A stretch of DNA of 64,000 bases, from positions 992,001 through 1,056,000 of the forward strand of contig NZ_AP026933.1 in assembly GCF_027923845.1 (NCBI RefSeq). Reading direction: 5' to 3'. This document shows positions 1 through 11,182 of the stretch, piece by piece (the first letter of the stretch is position 1; every line of letters begins with the position of its first letter). Made by a program: the position numbers and the translations under genes. The notes under the pieces were generated by a model. The model was given only the letters and a program-made list of their open reading frames with translations. It was not told where the DNA came from and made no database searches. Source of the DNA: Spiroplasma ixodetis. Lineage in GTDB: Bacteria; Bacillota_I; Bacilli_A; Mycoplasmatales; VBWQ01.

Positions 1-73
1 GAGAAGTCCGTAGATAGGCTTTTCTCAACATTTATGTGATAAAATTAAAATAGTACATAAAGGGAGAAAAGCC
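1..73 (+). mobile_element. IS1595-A right end (element continues left of window)
   Basis: Begins inside the internal copy of the left end (GAGAAGTCCG), then TAGATA and the 57-bp hairpin module whose outer arm GAGAAAAGCC is the real terminus. The 8 bp that follow (TAATCAAA) should be the target duplication, but the partner lies outside the window. It interrupts the large protein that reads on from position 75. Confidence 0.85.
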
Positions 74-537
74 TAATCAAATATTTAAAACAGTACAAAC
101 AAAAAGACAATATACTTTAGTAATGTTTGAAGAACATATTACAATTGATGATTATTTACAATTTTTTGTAGTATTTAATGATGAAAATGAAAATATTGGT
201 GGTAATAGTGGTAAAAATCAAGATAGACAATTATTATATATTTCAAATGTAACAAATTATTATAGTCCTTATAATGGTGCATTTAGTATGCAAGTTTTAA
301 CTTTTAGCAGTTTAAATGATAGAGTAGTAAGTTCTGGTCAAAATACACTTGATTTTGTACAATATGCTTCACCTGGTAGTGGTTATGCTTTTCCTACTAT
401 TCAACAAGGAAAAGTAACGTTAAATCGTACTTTAATGCGTGATATAGGAGTAAGATATTCTCATAGACAAAGTTATGGATTAGAATTATTGAACTTGTCA
501 AGAAAAGTGGACAATAAAAGTAACCTTTTATTAAATT

Positions 538-1497
538 TTATAAAATAGCGTTTGTAAGTGTTAAATTTATAGGTATGAAGTAATTATTTGTTGGTTTGGA
601 ATGAGCTAATCGATATTCGATTGGACTCATTCCTTTTAATTTTATTTGAGGTCGATAATTATTATAAAAGTAAATATATTTAGGTAAGTTGTCTTGTATT
701 CATTCAATAGTTCTATTTTTTCTTGGAATTTGATATAGAAATTCTGTTTTCATTGTTCCAAATCAAGTTTCAGTAGCACCATTATCACAGGAATTACCTC
801 TTCTAGACATTGAAATTTTTATTTTTAATTCATCACATAAAATTTTATAAGAAGGATTTGTATAGTGAAATCCTTGATCTGATTGTAAAATTCATGAAGT
901 AGGTTTTTGAGCATTAACTCAAGCTTGGATAATGTTTTGGACAACAAATGTCATGTCTAAACTTGCACTTATTTTATAATCTAATATTTCATTATTATGA
1001 AAATCTTTAACAATTGATAAATAATATGTTTTACCATTAGTTAATAAATAAGTTATATCAGTACCTAATTTTTCATTTAAATTAGTAGTTGAAAAATCAC
1101 GTTTTAATAAATTATCATATCTTAAACTTCCTGATTTAGTTCTATAATCAAATTTTTTTATGCGAACCTTAGCTTTTAAACTCATATTTTTCATATATCT
1201 ATATACAATATGAAATTTTAATTTTAAATTATAAATTTTGTTAATTCATAAAGTTATCATTTTATAACCATAAATTTCTTGAAATTCATAAAAAATATTT
1301 TTAATTATATTAGCTAAAAATGTATCTCATTTATTAAATTCATTCATTCCATTCTTAATTCACTTATAATATCCTGATTTTGAAACATTTAATAATCAAC
1401 ATAAATAACTAATCTGATATTTTTTCTTCAATGAGAAAATCACAAAATATTTCTTCTTTTTTGTCGATTTTTCTAAATACTTTTTATATCGTTCATT
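538..1497 (-). CDS. IS3-family transposase OrfB (DDE integrase core)
   Basis: Read with UGA=Trp. The N-terminal part (ISYLCWLLNVSKSGYYKW) is the HTH_21-like region; the rve catalytic core follows with TDITYLLTNGKTYYLSIVKD (first Asp), LQSDQGFHYT (second Asp) and RRGNSCDNGATETWFGTMKTE (catalytic Glu). It ends at TAA (538-540 on this strand). It has no obvious start of its own and is expected to be made by -1 frameshifting from orfA near the ATAAAAAGT run around 1480. No internal stop was seen, so this copy may be functional. Confidence 0.8.
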
Positions 1498-1757
1498 GCC
1501 TCAATATATTCAATTAATTCTTGTTTTGTCATTTCATTAAAATTTAAAGATTTGGGTCGACCTGTTCTTTTGATTTTTTTAGCACGAATTCCATTGCCAT
1601 ATTCTAAACCTTTTTCACCTAATAATTTATATGCTTTAATTCATTCTTTTATTGATGATCGACCAATACCATACTCTAATGCGGTTTTATCAATTGTTTT
1701 AATTTTACTTATTTTTATTATTTTTAACTTTTCTTCTTTTGATAGTCATTTAGCCAT
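1473..1757 (-). CDS. IS3-family OrfA (helix-turn-helix)
   Basis: 94 codons from ATG at 1757: MAKWLSKEEKLKIIKISK, then an HTH-like segment (DKTALEYGIGRSSIKEWIKA), ending at TAG. It overlaps the start of the OrfB frame, which is one base back, as usual for IS3-family OrfA/OrfAB expression. An AAGGAAGGTG-like sequence sits upstream. Confidence 0.75.
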
Positions 1758-2309
1758 AAAAAAATGAACACCTTCCTTAAAGTATTTTTAACACAAAGGT
1801 TACAATTCTGTGTCTACTTTATTCTAGATGTTCATTATTATCAAGTTGTTATTATTATGGAAGACCAATAATTCAAGGTCAAGAACCAATACAACAAAAT
1901 AATGAAGAAATATTTGAAAGTAAAGTATTTGCTTCAAGAAGATTATTTATTGCTGGTAATAATGAAAAATCTACAACTAATATTAAAAATAATGGTGGTT
2001 TACTTGCTGGTATAAATGATAAAATAACAACAAGTAGTCATCCAGAAACTACATTTTATAATATTATGGACGCAAAACCAACTGGATTTACTCATTATGA
2101 TACATGACAAAAATTTTTAGAAGCAAGAAGATTTGATATGTTAGCTCAAAAAGATTTTCAAGGTATATTAACATGTAATAAAGAATTAGCAATTAAAAGT
2201 AATGGTGACGCTATTGGTAAAGCAAAATTCTTTTGAGATAGTGAATGAAATATAAATAATTTACAAGGTGAATATAATGTTGATATGAGTAGTAATTTTA
2301 AATTTAAAG

Positions 2310-3684
2310 GGAAATGTTTAGTAATCTGTGTAACTTACAAAAATAACTATGTTTAATTAATTCTAGTAAATATAATTAAATGACTAGAAAGAGTGAGTTA
2401 CAGATGGCTAAAAAAGATAACTTTAATAATAATGATCCAATATCAAAAGCAGTAGATTTATTACTAGAAAATACTGAAGATTTAACAACAGTTTTTAAAC
2501 CTGGCGGTTTATATAAAGAATTAACAAAAAGATTAGTTGAAAAAATGTTGAATTCTGAAATGCAAAATTATTTAGGATATGAAAAAAATCAACATAGTAC
2601 TACTGAAAATGCTCGTAATGGTACAAGTTCAAAAAAATTAATAACTCAACAAGGTAAAATTGAAATTGATGTACCAAGAGATCGCAATAGTAATTTTACT
2701 CCTGTAATAGTTCCTAAAAGGCAAAGAAGATTTGATGGTTTTGATCAACAAGTTCTTTCCTTGTATGCAAAAGGAATGACATTATCTGACATTAGAATGC
2801 AGTTGCAAGAGTTATATCATGGTGCTGATATTAGTGAAAGTGTTATTAGTCAAATTACTGATGATGTTATTGATGATGTTAAAGCATGACAAAATCGACC
2901 ATTAGAAAGTATTTATCCTATTGTTTATTTTGATTGTATAGTAGTTAAAGTACGACAAGATAAACGGATTATTAACAAATCAGTTTATATAGCATTAGGA
3001 GTTGATTTAGAAGGCAAAAAAGATGTTTTAGGATTATGAATTAGTGAAAATGAAGGTTCTAAGTTTTGATTATCTAATTTCACAGAAATGAAAAATCGTG
3101 GCTTAAATGATATTCTTATTGCTTGTAGTGATAATTTAACAGGCATGTCAGAAGCAATACAATCAGTTTATCCTAAAACAGAACATCAATTATGCATTGT
3201 TCATCAAATTAGAAATAGTTTAAAATATGTTTCATACAAACATCGAAAAGGTCTAGTTGCAGATTTAAAACCAATTTATAGTGCATGTAGTGAAGAACAA
3301 GCAATGCAAGCTTTAGAATCGTTTGAAAGTAAATGAAATAAACAATATCCTCAAATTACTAAATCTTGATATAAAAATTGAGATAATTTAATGGTTTTTA
3401 TTAGTTATCCAGTAGAAATCAAAAGAGTGATTTATACTACAAATGCTATTGAATCTGTTAATAGTCAATTACGAAAAATCATCAGAAATAAAAAAGTTTT
3501 TCCTAATGATATGGCAGTTTTCAAAATATTTTACTTGGCAATTGAAAATATAACAAAAAAATGAACATTGCCTATTCAAAATTGAAATACAGCAATTGCT
3601 CATTTTATGATAAAATTTGAAGACAGAATTAATCTAAATTAGTAACTTTGTAAAACAAAGATACACAGATTATTAAAAAGCCTC
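2310..3684 (+). mobile_element. IS256-family element, intact copy
   Basis: Left end GGAAATGTTTAGTAATCTGT and, reading inward from the right, GAGGCTTTTTAATAATCTGT: terminal repeats share TTTA-TAATCTGTGTA-CTT after a divergent first 7 bp. The TSD is ATTTAAAG (2302-2309 and 3685-3692). It lies in the large unknown gene. This is one of four copies in the window with an unbroken transposase. Confidence 0.92.
2380..3642 (+). CDS. IS256-family (mutator type) transposase, intact
   Basis: 420 residues with several UGA=Trp codons. It shows the Transposase_mut layout: N-terminal region (LENTEDLTTVFKPGGLYKEL, then LNSEMQNYLGYEKNQ), the typical KIEIDVPRDRNSNFTP strand, first catalytic Asp in IVYFDCIVVKV, second in LIACSDNLTGMSEAI with the CxxH-like QLCIVHQIRNS that follows, and the catalytic Glu in TTNAIESVNSQLRK near the C-terminus. 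The ATG at 2404 (MAKKDNF) is an alternative start; neither ATG has a strong Shine-Dalgarno sequence. Confidence 0.9.
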
Positions 3685-5434
3685 ATTTAAAGATGTAGAT
3701 ACTGGTTTAGTTATAGGAAGTCCAACTGTTGATTATAAAAAAATATCACAAAAATATATGTCTGCTATATTAAATTTTAATAGTGTAGTATTTAGTTCAT
3801 TAATTCAAATGCCTTATGATAGTGTACAATGATTACCATTTGCTTTAAGTTCAATACCATTAGTAGGTAAATTATTAAATGCTTTAACATTAGGTATTCC
3901 AGTAGGATTTATTATTACTCAAAATTCTCAACAATATAAAAATATGCCATTTTTTAATGGTTTTATGTCAGCATTTTTTGCTTCAAATTTATCAAGTATT
4001 ATTGGTAATAATGATACAAATTGATTTATACCATTAAATATATTTAGTAATTCAAGTGAGTTTGCATTAGGTAAAATGTTAGGTTCACATGTTAGTACAA
4101 CTGCTATGACAATGAAATTAAGTGATAGAGTTAGTGTTTATCCATGAGACCCTACTACTGGTAAGAAATTAGAAACTAAAGAACAAATATCAACAGTTGA
4201 TTTATCACAAAAGAAAAATAATAAAGTTTATATTTTAGCAGAAGATACAGAGTTTTTAGATATAGCAAGTCCTTTTACAAATGAAGATAAAGATTGTGAA
4301 TGAAATCCTACAAGTAATGGAGTTATTGATGGTTCAAATTATGCTTATATTATTGATACAATTGTAACTCAATCATTACATCAAGGAGAAGAAAGACATA
4401 CATTTTATAGTGATAATCCTTTTACTTATCAAGGTGATTATAATGAAATATCAGTTGCTCAATTTCGTTATAATAATATGGGTTATTTAACTGGTAATGC
4501 TTTTAATTGAACGACTTTGTATAAATTAAATCATGATGAATATGAAGAAAGTGAAGAAACTACATTTAGTTATCCAGCAAAAATATTACCACCAAGTCCT
4601 CAAAATATTGCAAAACAAATTGTAATAATTCCAAAAAATCCAAGTTTAGAAGTTTCATTAAATCATTATGATACTCTACATAGAAGTGGAAATGTAGAAT
4701 TAAATTATTCAAATACAGATTGAATGAAAAATAATTTTTCATTAATTAAACCTTTAAATATAGATATTAATTTTAAAGATTACTTAGACCCAACTTTATT
4801 AATTAATACTTTTAATGATTTAAAAAGATATTATAAAAGTATAGATGTATATTTACATTATGAATATAAAACAGAAGAATGAAGTTCAACTTCAACAAAA
4901 CCATTTAAAAACTTTAACACTAATGAAAATTTTAATCCTAGTAAAAATCAAACATTATTTAAATCATATAATTTAAGTGAATTATTTTACTACACTAAAG
5001 AAAATAAAATGAAAATATTTGAAGAATATGAAATTAAACAAGATTATGATAATATTCAACAATATAATTCATATAAAGGTAAATCTGTTATCTCTTCTGT
5101 TCCAGAAAATATAAATAATTTATATCAAATTTCTAATGATGAATTATCTGGTTATATGAAAGGTTATAATTTCGATACAAATGTTAATGATATAAAATAT
5201 ACTTTTTTAGGATTCTATAATAATTCAGACACTAATTTTAAGTTTAAAATACAAATGTTCCCGATAACAAATCAAATTCAAATTGCTAAACATGATAAAC
5301 CTTATTTACATGATGATTGATTTAATAGTTTATCAAGAAGTATTATAAAATATAAGTTAGCTATTTCAAAAATAGTATTAAATCAAAGATAATTTGATAT
5401 AATGAAATTGATTTAAAAAAGGAGCAATAATATA

Positions 5435-5713
5435 ATGAAACTAAATTGATTAAATAAAAAAAATAGTAAAATATTTTCGATATCTTGTTTTTTTTTGGCA
5501 ATTGGATTTATAATAATGGCTTTTGCATGAAAATATGCATCCTATGGTGTAAATGAAAATCCAAATTTTAACAATAATATTGGTTTTATAGTACAATTTT
5601 ATATTTCAATTTCGTTAATAATATTCAGTTTATTTTTTGCATTAATATGATTAATTATTTATATTAAAGAAAAAGTAAAACCTAATCAAAATAATATTTC
5701 CCCACAATCTTAA
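5435..5713 (+). CDS. small two-TM membrane protein, function unknown
   Basis: 92 residues from ATG 5435, with AAGGAG 10 bp upstream, ending at TAA. Two hydrophobic helices: about residues 13-32 (FSISCFFLAIGFIIMAFAW) and 50-75 (FIVQFYISISLIIFSLFFAL), with a lysine- and asparagine-rich tail. Both predicted ends face the same side. It lies 42 bp after the large interrupted gene in the same direction and before a terminator, so it may be the last gene of that operon. Not recognised. Confidence 0.6.
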
Positions 5714-5810
5714 AAATTAATGTATAATTTACTGTAATACTTATCAAGGGTTATAGAGAAAGATAATTATATAATTTCACTGTTATATTATTAGGTTGGC
5801 ACCTAATTAA

Positions 5811-5843
5811 AAAGTTACCAATTAAGGTAACTTTTATTTTTTG
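5811..5843 (+). terminator. rho-independent terminator
   Basis: Stem AAAGTTACC / GGTAACTTT with loop AATTAA, followed by TATTTTTT. It closes the operon of the large unknown gene and the small membrane protein. Confidence 0.75.
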
Positions 5844-5845
5844 AA

Positions 5846-7220
5846 GAGGCTTTTTAATAATCTGTGTATCTTTGTTTTACAAAGTTACTAATTTAGATTA
5901 ATTCTGTCTTCAAATTTTATCATAAAATGAGCAATTGCTGTATTTCAATTTTGAATAGGCAATGTTCATTTTTTTGTTATATTTTCAATTGCCAAGTAAA
6001 ATATTTTGAAAACTGCCATATCATTAGGAAAAACTTTTTTATTTCTGATGATTTTTCGTAATTGACTATTAACAGATTCAATAGCATTTGTAGTATAAAT
6101 CACTCTTTTGATTTCTACTGGATAACTAATAAAAACCATTAAATTATCTCAATTTTTATATCAAGATTTAGTAATTTGAGGATATTGTTTATTTCATTTA
6201 CTTTCAAACGATTCTAAAGCTTGCATTGCTTGTTCTTCACTACATGCACTATAAATTGGTTTTAAATCTGCAACTAGACCTTTTCGATGTTTGTATGAAA
6301 CATATTTTAAACTATTTCTAATTTGATGAACAATGCATAATTGATGTTCTGTTTTAGGATAAACTGATTGTATTGCTTCTGACATGCCTGTTAAATTATC
6401 ACTACAAGCAATAAGAATATCATTTAAGCCACGATTTTTCATTTCTGTGAAATTAGATAATCAAAACTTAGAACCTTCATTTTCACTAATTCATAATCCT
6501 AAAACATCTTTTTTGCCTTCTAAATCAACTCCTAATGCTATATAAACTGATTTATTAATAATCCGTTTATCTTGTCGTACTTTAACTACTATACAATCAA
6601 AATAAACAATAGGATAAATACTTTCTAATGGTCGATTTTGTCATGCTTTAACATCATCAATAACATCATCAGTAATTTGACTAATAACACTTTCACTAAT
6701 ATCAGCACCATGATATAACTCTTGCAACTGCATTCTAATGTCAGATAATGTCATTCCTTTTGCATACAAGGAAAGAACTTGTTGATCAAAACCATCAAAT
6801 CTTCTTTGCCTTTTAGGAACTATTACAGGAGTAAAATTACTATTGCGATCTCTTGGTACATCAATTTCAATTTTACCTTGTTGAGTTATTAATTTTTTTG
6901 AACTTGTACCATTACGAGCATTTTCAGTAGTACTATGTTGATTTTTTTCATATCCTAAATAATTTTGCATTTCAGAATTCAACATTTTTTCAACTAATCT
7001 TTTTGTTAATTCTTTATATAAACCGCCAGGTTTAAAAACTGTTGTTAAATCTTCAGTATTTTCTAGTAATAAATCTACTGCTTTTGATATTGGATCATTA
7101 TTATTAAAGTTATCTTTTTTAGCCATCTGTAACTCACTCTTTCTAGTCATTTAATTATATTTACTAGAATTAATTAAACATAGTTATTTTTGTAAGTTAC
7201 ACAGATTACTAAACATTTCC
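5846..7220 (-). mobile_element. IS256-family element, intact, without matching TSD
   Basis: Full length with both ends. The flanks do not match: TTTTTGAA on the left and TTCACTCT on the right. The copy therefore sits at a junction made by recombination or deletion, not a simple insertion. Confidence 0.9.
5888..7150 (-). CDS. IS256-family transposase, intact
   Basis: Same 420-residue product as the copy at 2380, with all poly-A/poly-T positions that are broken in other copies intact here. UGA=Trp is needed throughout. Confidence 0.9.
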
Positions 7221-7744
7221 TTCACTCTTTTTGTTATTTTTTAATAGTAAACTATAAAATATTACAATAAGTATTTTGATTACTTGTTGAAGCTTGATTT
7301 TGTAAATTGATTGCATTTATTTCATTTACTAATAATTTTGTTTTTTCAATTCTTTTATTGATTTCATTTATTTTTTTCTTATCAATTTCTAATTGAGCAA
7401 GTTTTAAATTTATTTGTAATTTTTGATATGGATTTGGTTCTCTAAAATCAATATTGGTTGTTATTTTTTGTACTTCATTTGCTAATTCTTGAAGAGATTT
7501 AACTTCAAAATTATTTTTATTGGTTGTAACATTAAGAATAGTAGGTAATCCAAATTTATATCGTTGCTTTATTTCTTGTTCATAAATTTCATAGGCTAAT
7601 CTTTCAACTATTTTTGGGTGTTTGTTTTTAGCAGCTATTGTTAAAGCTGTATCACCATTTTCAATAGTATCTAGTAGTTATAATAACCATTTGTTTTTAA
7701 ATATTTGGCTATAATTATTTGTCCATTAATATTATTTAATATTC

Positions 7745-8821
7745 GCTGAATTATACTTGTAAGTGCAAGTAAATAAAATTGCAAAAAATTCTCATATAAA
7801 AATTTCATAATGCTAAATTTAGTTTAGAAAAAGTAAGGAGTTTTTATATGAGTTATAAACATATTGGGATAGATGAAAGAATTTATATTGAGAATCAATT
7901 GAAATTTAAAGTTAAAATTAATGAAATAGCTAAAAATCTTAATCGAAGTATTAGTACTATTATTCGAGAAGTTAATAGAAATAAAGATAATGATCATTAT
8001 TTTTCATTAATTGCACAAAATAAAGCTGTAAATAGAAAAAAATCACATATTATTTTTCATAAGTTTAAATATAAAGATTTAGTCAAATATATACAACAAA
8101 AACTATTATTGGGCTGATCACCTGAACAAATTTATGGCAGAATTAAAAATTTTCATAAACAATGAGCTATCAGCTTTAAAACAATTTACAATTGAATTTA
8201 TTCTGGATTATTTGATAAAGTTACTAGTAAAAATTTAAGAAGAAAAGGTAAAAAACGAAGATCTCAAGAAAATCGTGGTAAATTTAATGGTAAATCAATT
8301 AAAGAACGAGATAATAATGTTAATGATCGCATAACTCTTGGTCATTGAGAAGGAGATACTATAGTATCATCAAGAGGTAAAAGTAAATCATGTTTAATAA
8401 CTTTAGTTGAAAGAGTATCACGATTTACTTTAGCAATGTTAGTTAAAAACAAAACTACTAAAGTTATTAATAAAAATATCATTCATTATTTATCAATTCT
8501 TCCTAAAAATATTGTTAAAACTATTACTTTTGATCGTGGTAAAGAATTTGCAAATTGACAACAACTTGAAAAAAGTTAGATGTGAAAATTTATTTTGCAA
8601 ATCCATATTCACCTTGACAAAGAGGTACTAATGAAAATACTAATGGTTTAATTAGAGAAAAATTTCCTAAAAAATTTATTTTTTCAAAAACTAATAAAAA
8701 TGAAGTTCATAAATTTATATTGTCTTTAAACCAAAGACCCAGAAAAATACTAAATTATCTTTCACCAATCGAATATTTGAATAGAAAAATAATTTAGTTG
8801 CACTTACCTTTACAATTTTGC
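7745..8821 (+). mobile_element. IS30-family-like element, copy 1
   Basis: 1077 bp. Inverted ends GCTGAATTATACTTGTAAGT (left) and GCAAAATTGTAAAGGTAAGT (right, read inward) then share GCAA and TAAAT, about 30 bp in all. No TSD could be read with confidence. Confidence 0.82.
7848..8797 (+). CDS. IS30-family transposase with internal -1 frameshift at an A6 run
   Basis: ATG 7848 follows AAGGAGTTTTTAT. The N-terminal HTH of IS30 proteins is clear (DERIYIENQLKFKVKINEIA, SISTIIREVNRN). The core has LGHWEGDTIVS (first Asp), ITFDRGKEFANW (second Asp) and, only after a -1 shift at the A run 8569-8574, PYSPWQRGTNENTNGLIREK with the catalytic Glu. In frame 0 a TAG follows immediately. The same run occurs in every copy that reaches this point, so either programmed slippage or an inherited defect is possible. 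Confidence 0.75.
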
Positions 8822-9034
8822 ATTTATTATCCACATTTAAAATATAATTTAATTCTTGTTTAGTACATTTTTTTAAATTATCTTTATTTTCTCTTAAATA
8901 TTCTTGTATCTTTTCTTTATAATTACCTAATTCTTTTCTTTGTTTTGGCATATTATATCACCTATATTCAATAATTTATATATTAATTATAACATTTTAA
9001 GCAAATTATTTTCCAACACTCACTAGTTAATTAT

Positions 9035-9043
9035 TGTTATACT
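9035..9043 (+). promoter_or_regulatory. possible extended -10 (TGTTATACT) of the UPF0236 gene
   Basis: TG plus TATACT lies 33 bp before the ATG at 9076. No convincing -35 is seen, so this is tentative. Confidence 0.3.
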
Positions 9044-9353
9044 CAAAGTCATGTATTTAGAAAGGAAAAAGCATTATGATTTTACTATCTGAAAAACTTG
9101 ACAACTATCAACATAAAATTAATCATGAAAAACAAATGTTATTAGATTATGATAATAAAATATTAAAATATGATAATAATTGATTTTTAAATGAATATGA
9201 TAGAAATAAATATAAATTAATAAAACGTAGAAAACATTTAATAAAAAGTGAATTTGGAATATCTTATTTACCATTAAGAACATATAAAAATAAATTAACA
9301 AATGAAATTATAACTCCAACAAGAACATATATTGATATTGATAAATATAAAAA

Positions 9354-10291
9354 CGGACTTCTCCCCACATGTACTTGTGGAGGCAATAATGAAACTGAAT
9401 GAATTCAACAATGCTTTTCAAACTGAACAGCAATGTCTTGCATATATAGCAAATTTGAAAGAAAACAAATGTATTAGGTGTTTTAATTTTAATTTGAATA
9501 CTTCTGATTTAAAAAGAATGAGATGTTTAAAATGTAATCAAACATTTAGCATTCTCACAGGCACCATATTTTCAAGGTCACAAACATCTTTAACATCTTG
9601 GTTTTATCTTATCTTTAGATGAATAAACACCAAACATGGAATTCCATCAACAGATATTGCAAAAGAATTGGGAGTGACTTTGAAAACTGCTTGAAGAATG
9701 ACTCATAAAATCAGAACACGTATTGCAAAACAAAAACCTCAATTTATTGTTGAAGGTACAGTGCAAATTGATGAAATGTATCTTTCACATATGGGTTTTA
9801 AAAAACAAGGAAGATCCTTGGTGAATAAAACCTTGATTGTTGGCATTTATCAAAAAACAACCAATAATTTAATTGTGAAAGTATTGAAAAACGCAAAGAG
9901 TAAAAATCTTTTGCAGTTTGCAAAAAACACATTTCTTCAAAATGTCTTGTATATACTGATTCTTGAAAAGGATATTGCGATTTTAAATCAGTTTTCACTA
10001 AGCATGAAACAGTTAACCATCAAGATGGCTATGTTTCAAAAATTGGTGTAAATACCAACCAAATTGAATCAGTTTGAAAACATATAAGAAGAACATTTAA
10101 AACACATATCAAAGTTGCAAAACATCATGTTCATTTATATGCTAAAGAAGCTGCATATAAATTCAACAAGATACCTAGTTTTGAAACTGTAATTCTATGT
10201 TTGATTTAAAAATGTGGGGAGAAGTCCGTAGATAGGCTTTTCTCAGCATTTATGTGATAAAATTAAAATAGTACATAAAGGGAGAAAAGCC
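9354..10291 (+). mobile_element. IS1595-A element in the UPF0236 gene
   Basis: Left end CGGACTTCTCCCCACAT; an exact inverted copy sits after the transposase stop (10214-10230); true right end GAGAAAAGCC. TSD TATAAAAA on both sides proves that the outer end is the one used. 938 bp, with one base lost in the transposase gene. Confidence 0.92.
9389..10209 (+). pseudogene. IS1595-A transposase, frameshifted
   Basis: One C is missing near 9929 (CAAAAAACACATT where other copies have CAAAAAACCACATT), so the frame leaves before the second catalytic Asp. The Shine-Dalgarno is also altered (GGAGGC for GGAGGG). Confidence 0.85.
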
Positions 10292-11182
10292 TATAAAAAT
10301 TATACAAATTGAGTTAATAAATTAATAATAATTAATGCAGATTTAAATAATATTACATATCCTATAATTAAACATAATTTAAAAATAAATATATCTTTAT
10401 CAACTATTTGTAGAAGATTAAAAGAAACTATTATATTTGTTCAAGAATTACCAAAAGAAAAAAGACAAATATTACCAACTGATTATATTTATATACAATC
10501 AGATGAATCATATAATAATTTAATTGATAATAAGCAAAAAAGAAAATTTAGACACAGAACGGTAAGTATTAGTTTAGGTTTTGATTTAGAAAAATCTACT
10601 GATAATAGACATGTTTTAGAAAATAAATATATTTTTGTTATTTCAACTAGAAAAGGTCAAAGAATTACTAAAAAAGAATTTGGTAAATCAATAATAACTA
10701 ATTTAGATAATATTTTTATTGGTTATACTAATGAAAATTTAAAATTAACTGGTGATGGTGCAACTTATCTTAAATCTACTGCTAATTATTTAAAAATTGA
10801 TTATGCTGTAGATAAATGACATCCATTACAAAAATTAAAACAAGTATTTATTGTAGGAAAAGGTAAAAGAACAAAAGAAAATAATAAAAAATTAAATTAT
10901 GCTTATTATAAATTATTTTTAAATGGTAATTATTATAAATTATTAGATTATTTAAAAGAAAATAATGCTGATGAAAAAATATATGAATATTTTAAAAATA
11001 ATAAAAAAGGTATTGAAAATCAAAATGCTATTTGAAATATTGGTTGTAGTGCTGAAAGTGATGTTTATCATTTAATAAAATCAATATCTAATAATAATGC
11101 AAAAATTTATTCAAAAGAAGCATTTTTTAATTTATTAAAATTAAAACAAGCAAGAATAAATAAATTAAAAGTGTTTTTTTAA

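Larger units (their letters stand above)
490..1834 (-). mobile_element. IS3-family element (second type, single copy)
   Basis: The ends are TGAACTTGTCAAGAAAAGTG at the left and, reading inward from the right, TGAACATCTAGAATAAAGTA: imperfect inverted repeats beginning TGAAC and continuing to about 45 bp (both reach GTAACCTTT). The flanking TTAT at 486-489 and 1835-1838 is a 4-bp target duplication, and removing it restores the host frame. Inside are overlapping orfA and orfB on the minus strand, the layout of the IS150 group of IS3. Confidence 0.88.
74..5392 (+). pseudogene. large protein of unknown function, interrupted by three IS elements
   Basis: The coding pieces are about 74-489, 1839-2309 and 3693-5392. 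Removing the IS3 element with one TTAT and the IS256 element with one ATTTAAAG gives one continuous frame (UGA=Trp) of about 860 codons, ending at TAA 5390-5392. The joins read GLELLSSCYYYGRP and NFKFKDVDTG. The N-terminus is cut by IS1595 at position 73. The protein is rich in N, D, Y and S, with one hydrophobic stretch (around 3840-3930: LPFALSSIPLVGKLLNALTL) and no signal peptide in the visible part. I do not recognise the family; a structural protein of a prophage or large surface protein is possible but unproven. A 92-residue membrane protein follows after 42 bp. Confidence 0.65.
7252..8951 (-). pseudogene. ankyrin-type protein, interrupted by IS30 and frameshifted
   Basis: ATG at 8951 has AGGTGA 9 bp upstream. 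The first 43 codons (MPKQRKELGNYKEKIQEYLR...) reach the IS30 element at 8821; on the far side the frame continues (WILNNINGQIIIAKYLKTNG) to a TAG near 7673. A neighbouring frame then carries an ankyrin-like repeat (ENGDTALTIAAKNKHPKIVE) and a long charged, helical tail rich in K, E, N and I, ending at 7252. A frameshift near 7675 plus the IS explains the pieces. That the first 43 codons belong to the same gene is an inference. The gene is probably dead. Confidence 0.5.
9076..11182 (+). pseudogene. UPF0236 / Mbov_0401-family transposase-like protein, interrupted by IS1595
   Basis: Starts at ATG 9076 behind AAAGGA and ends at TAA 11180-11182. Removing the IS1595 copy with one TATAAAAA joins DIDKYKNYTNWVNKL and gives about 387 codons. 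Recognisable segments of the family: IYIQSDESYNN, LTGDGATYLKSTANYLKIDY, AVDKWHPLQKLKQVF, NQNAIWNIGCSAESDVYHLI. These match the Asp-rich, transposase-like core described in mollicute integrative elements (Mbov_0401) and UPF0236. Homologous to the second copy at 39129-41112 but well diverged. Apart from the IS I saw no other break. Confidence 0.75.

Noticed and set aside
8822-8850. Similarity of ATTATCCACATTTAAAATA to the UPF0236 boundary at 11341 as its left end
   Set aside because: It lies inside the coding part of the ankyrin-type gene on the far side of IS30, is AT-rich and short, and lacks GTCCCA; chance is sufficient.
9798-9998. Minus-strand and shadow ORFs over the transposases (also 26714-26945, 43049-43316, 43736-43967, 49435-49626, 59444-59653)
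   Set aside because: They are antisense or out of frame to well-supported transposase genes and repeat identically in each copy.
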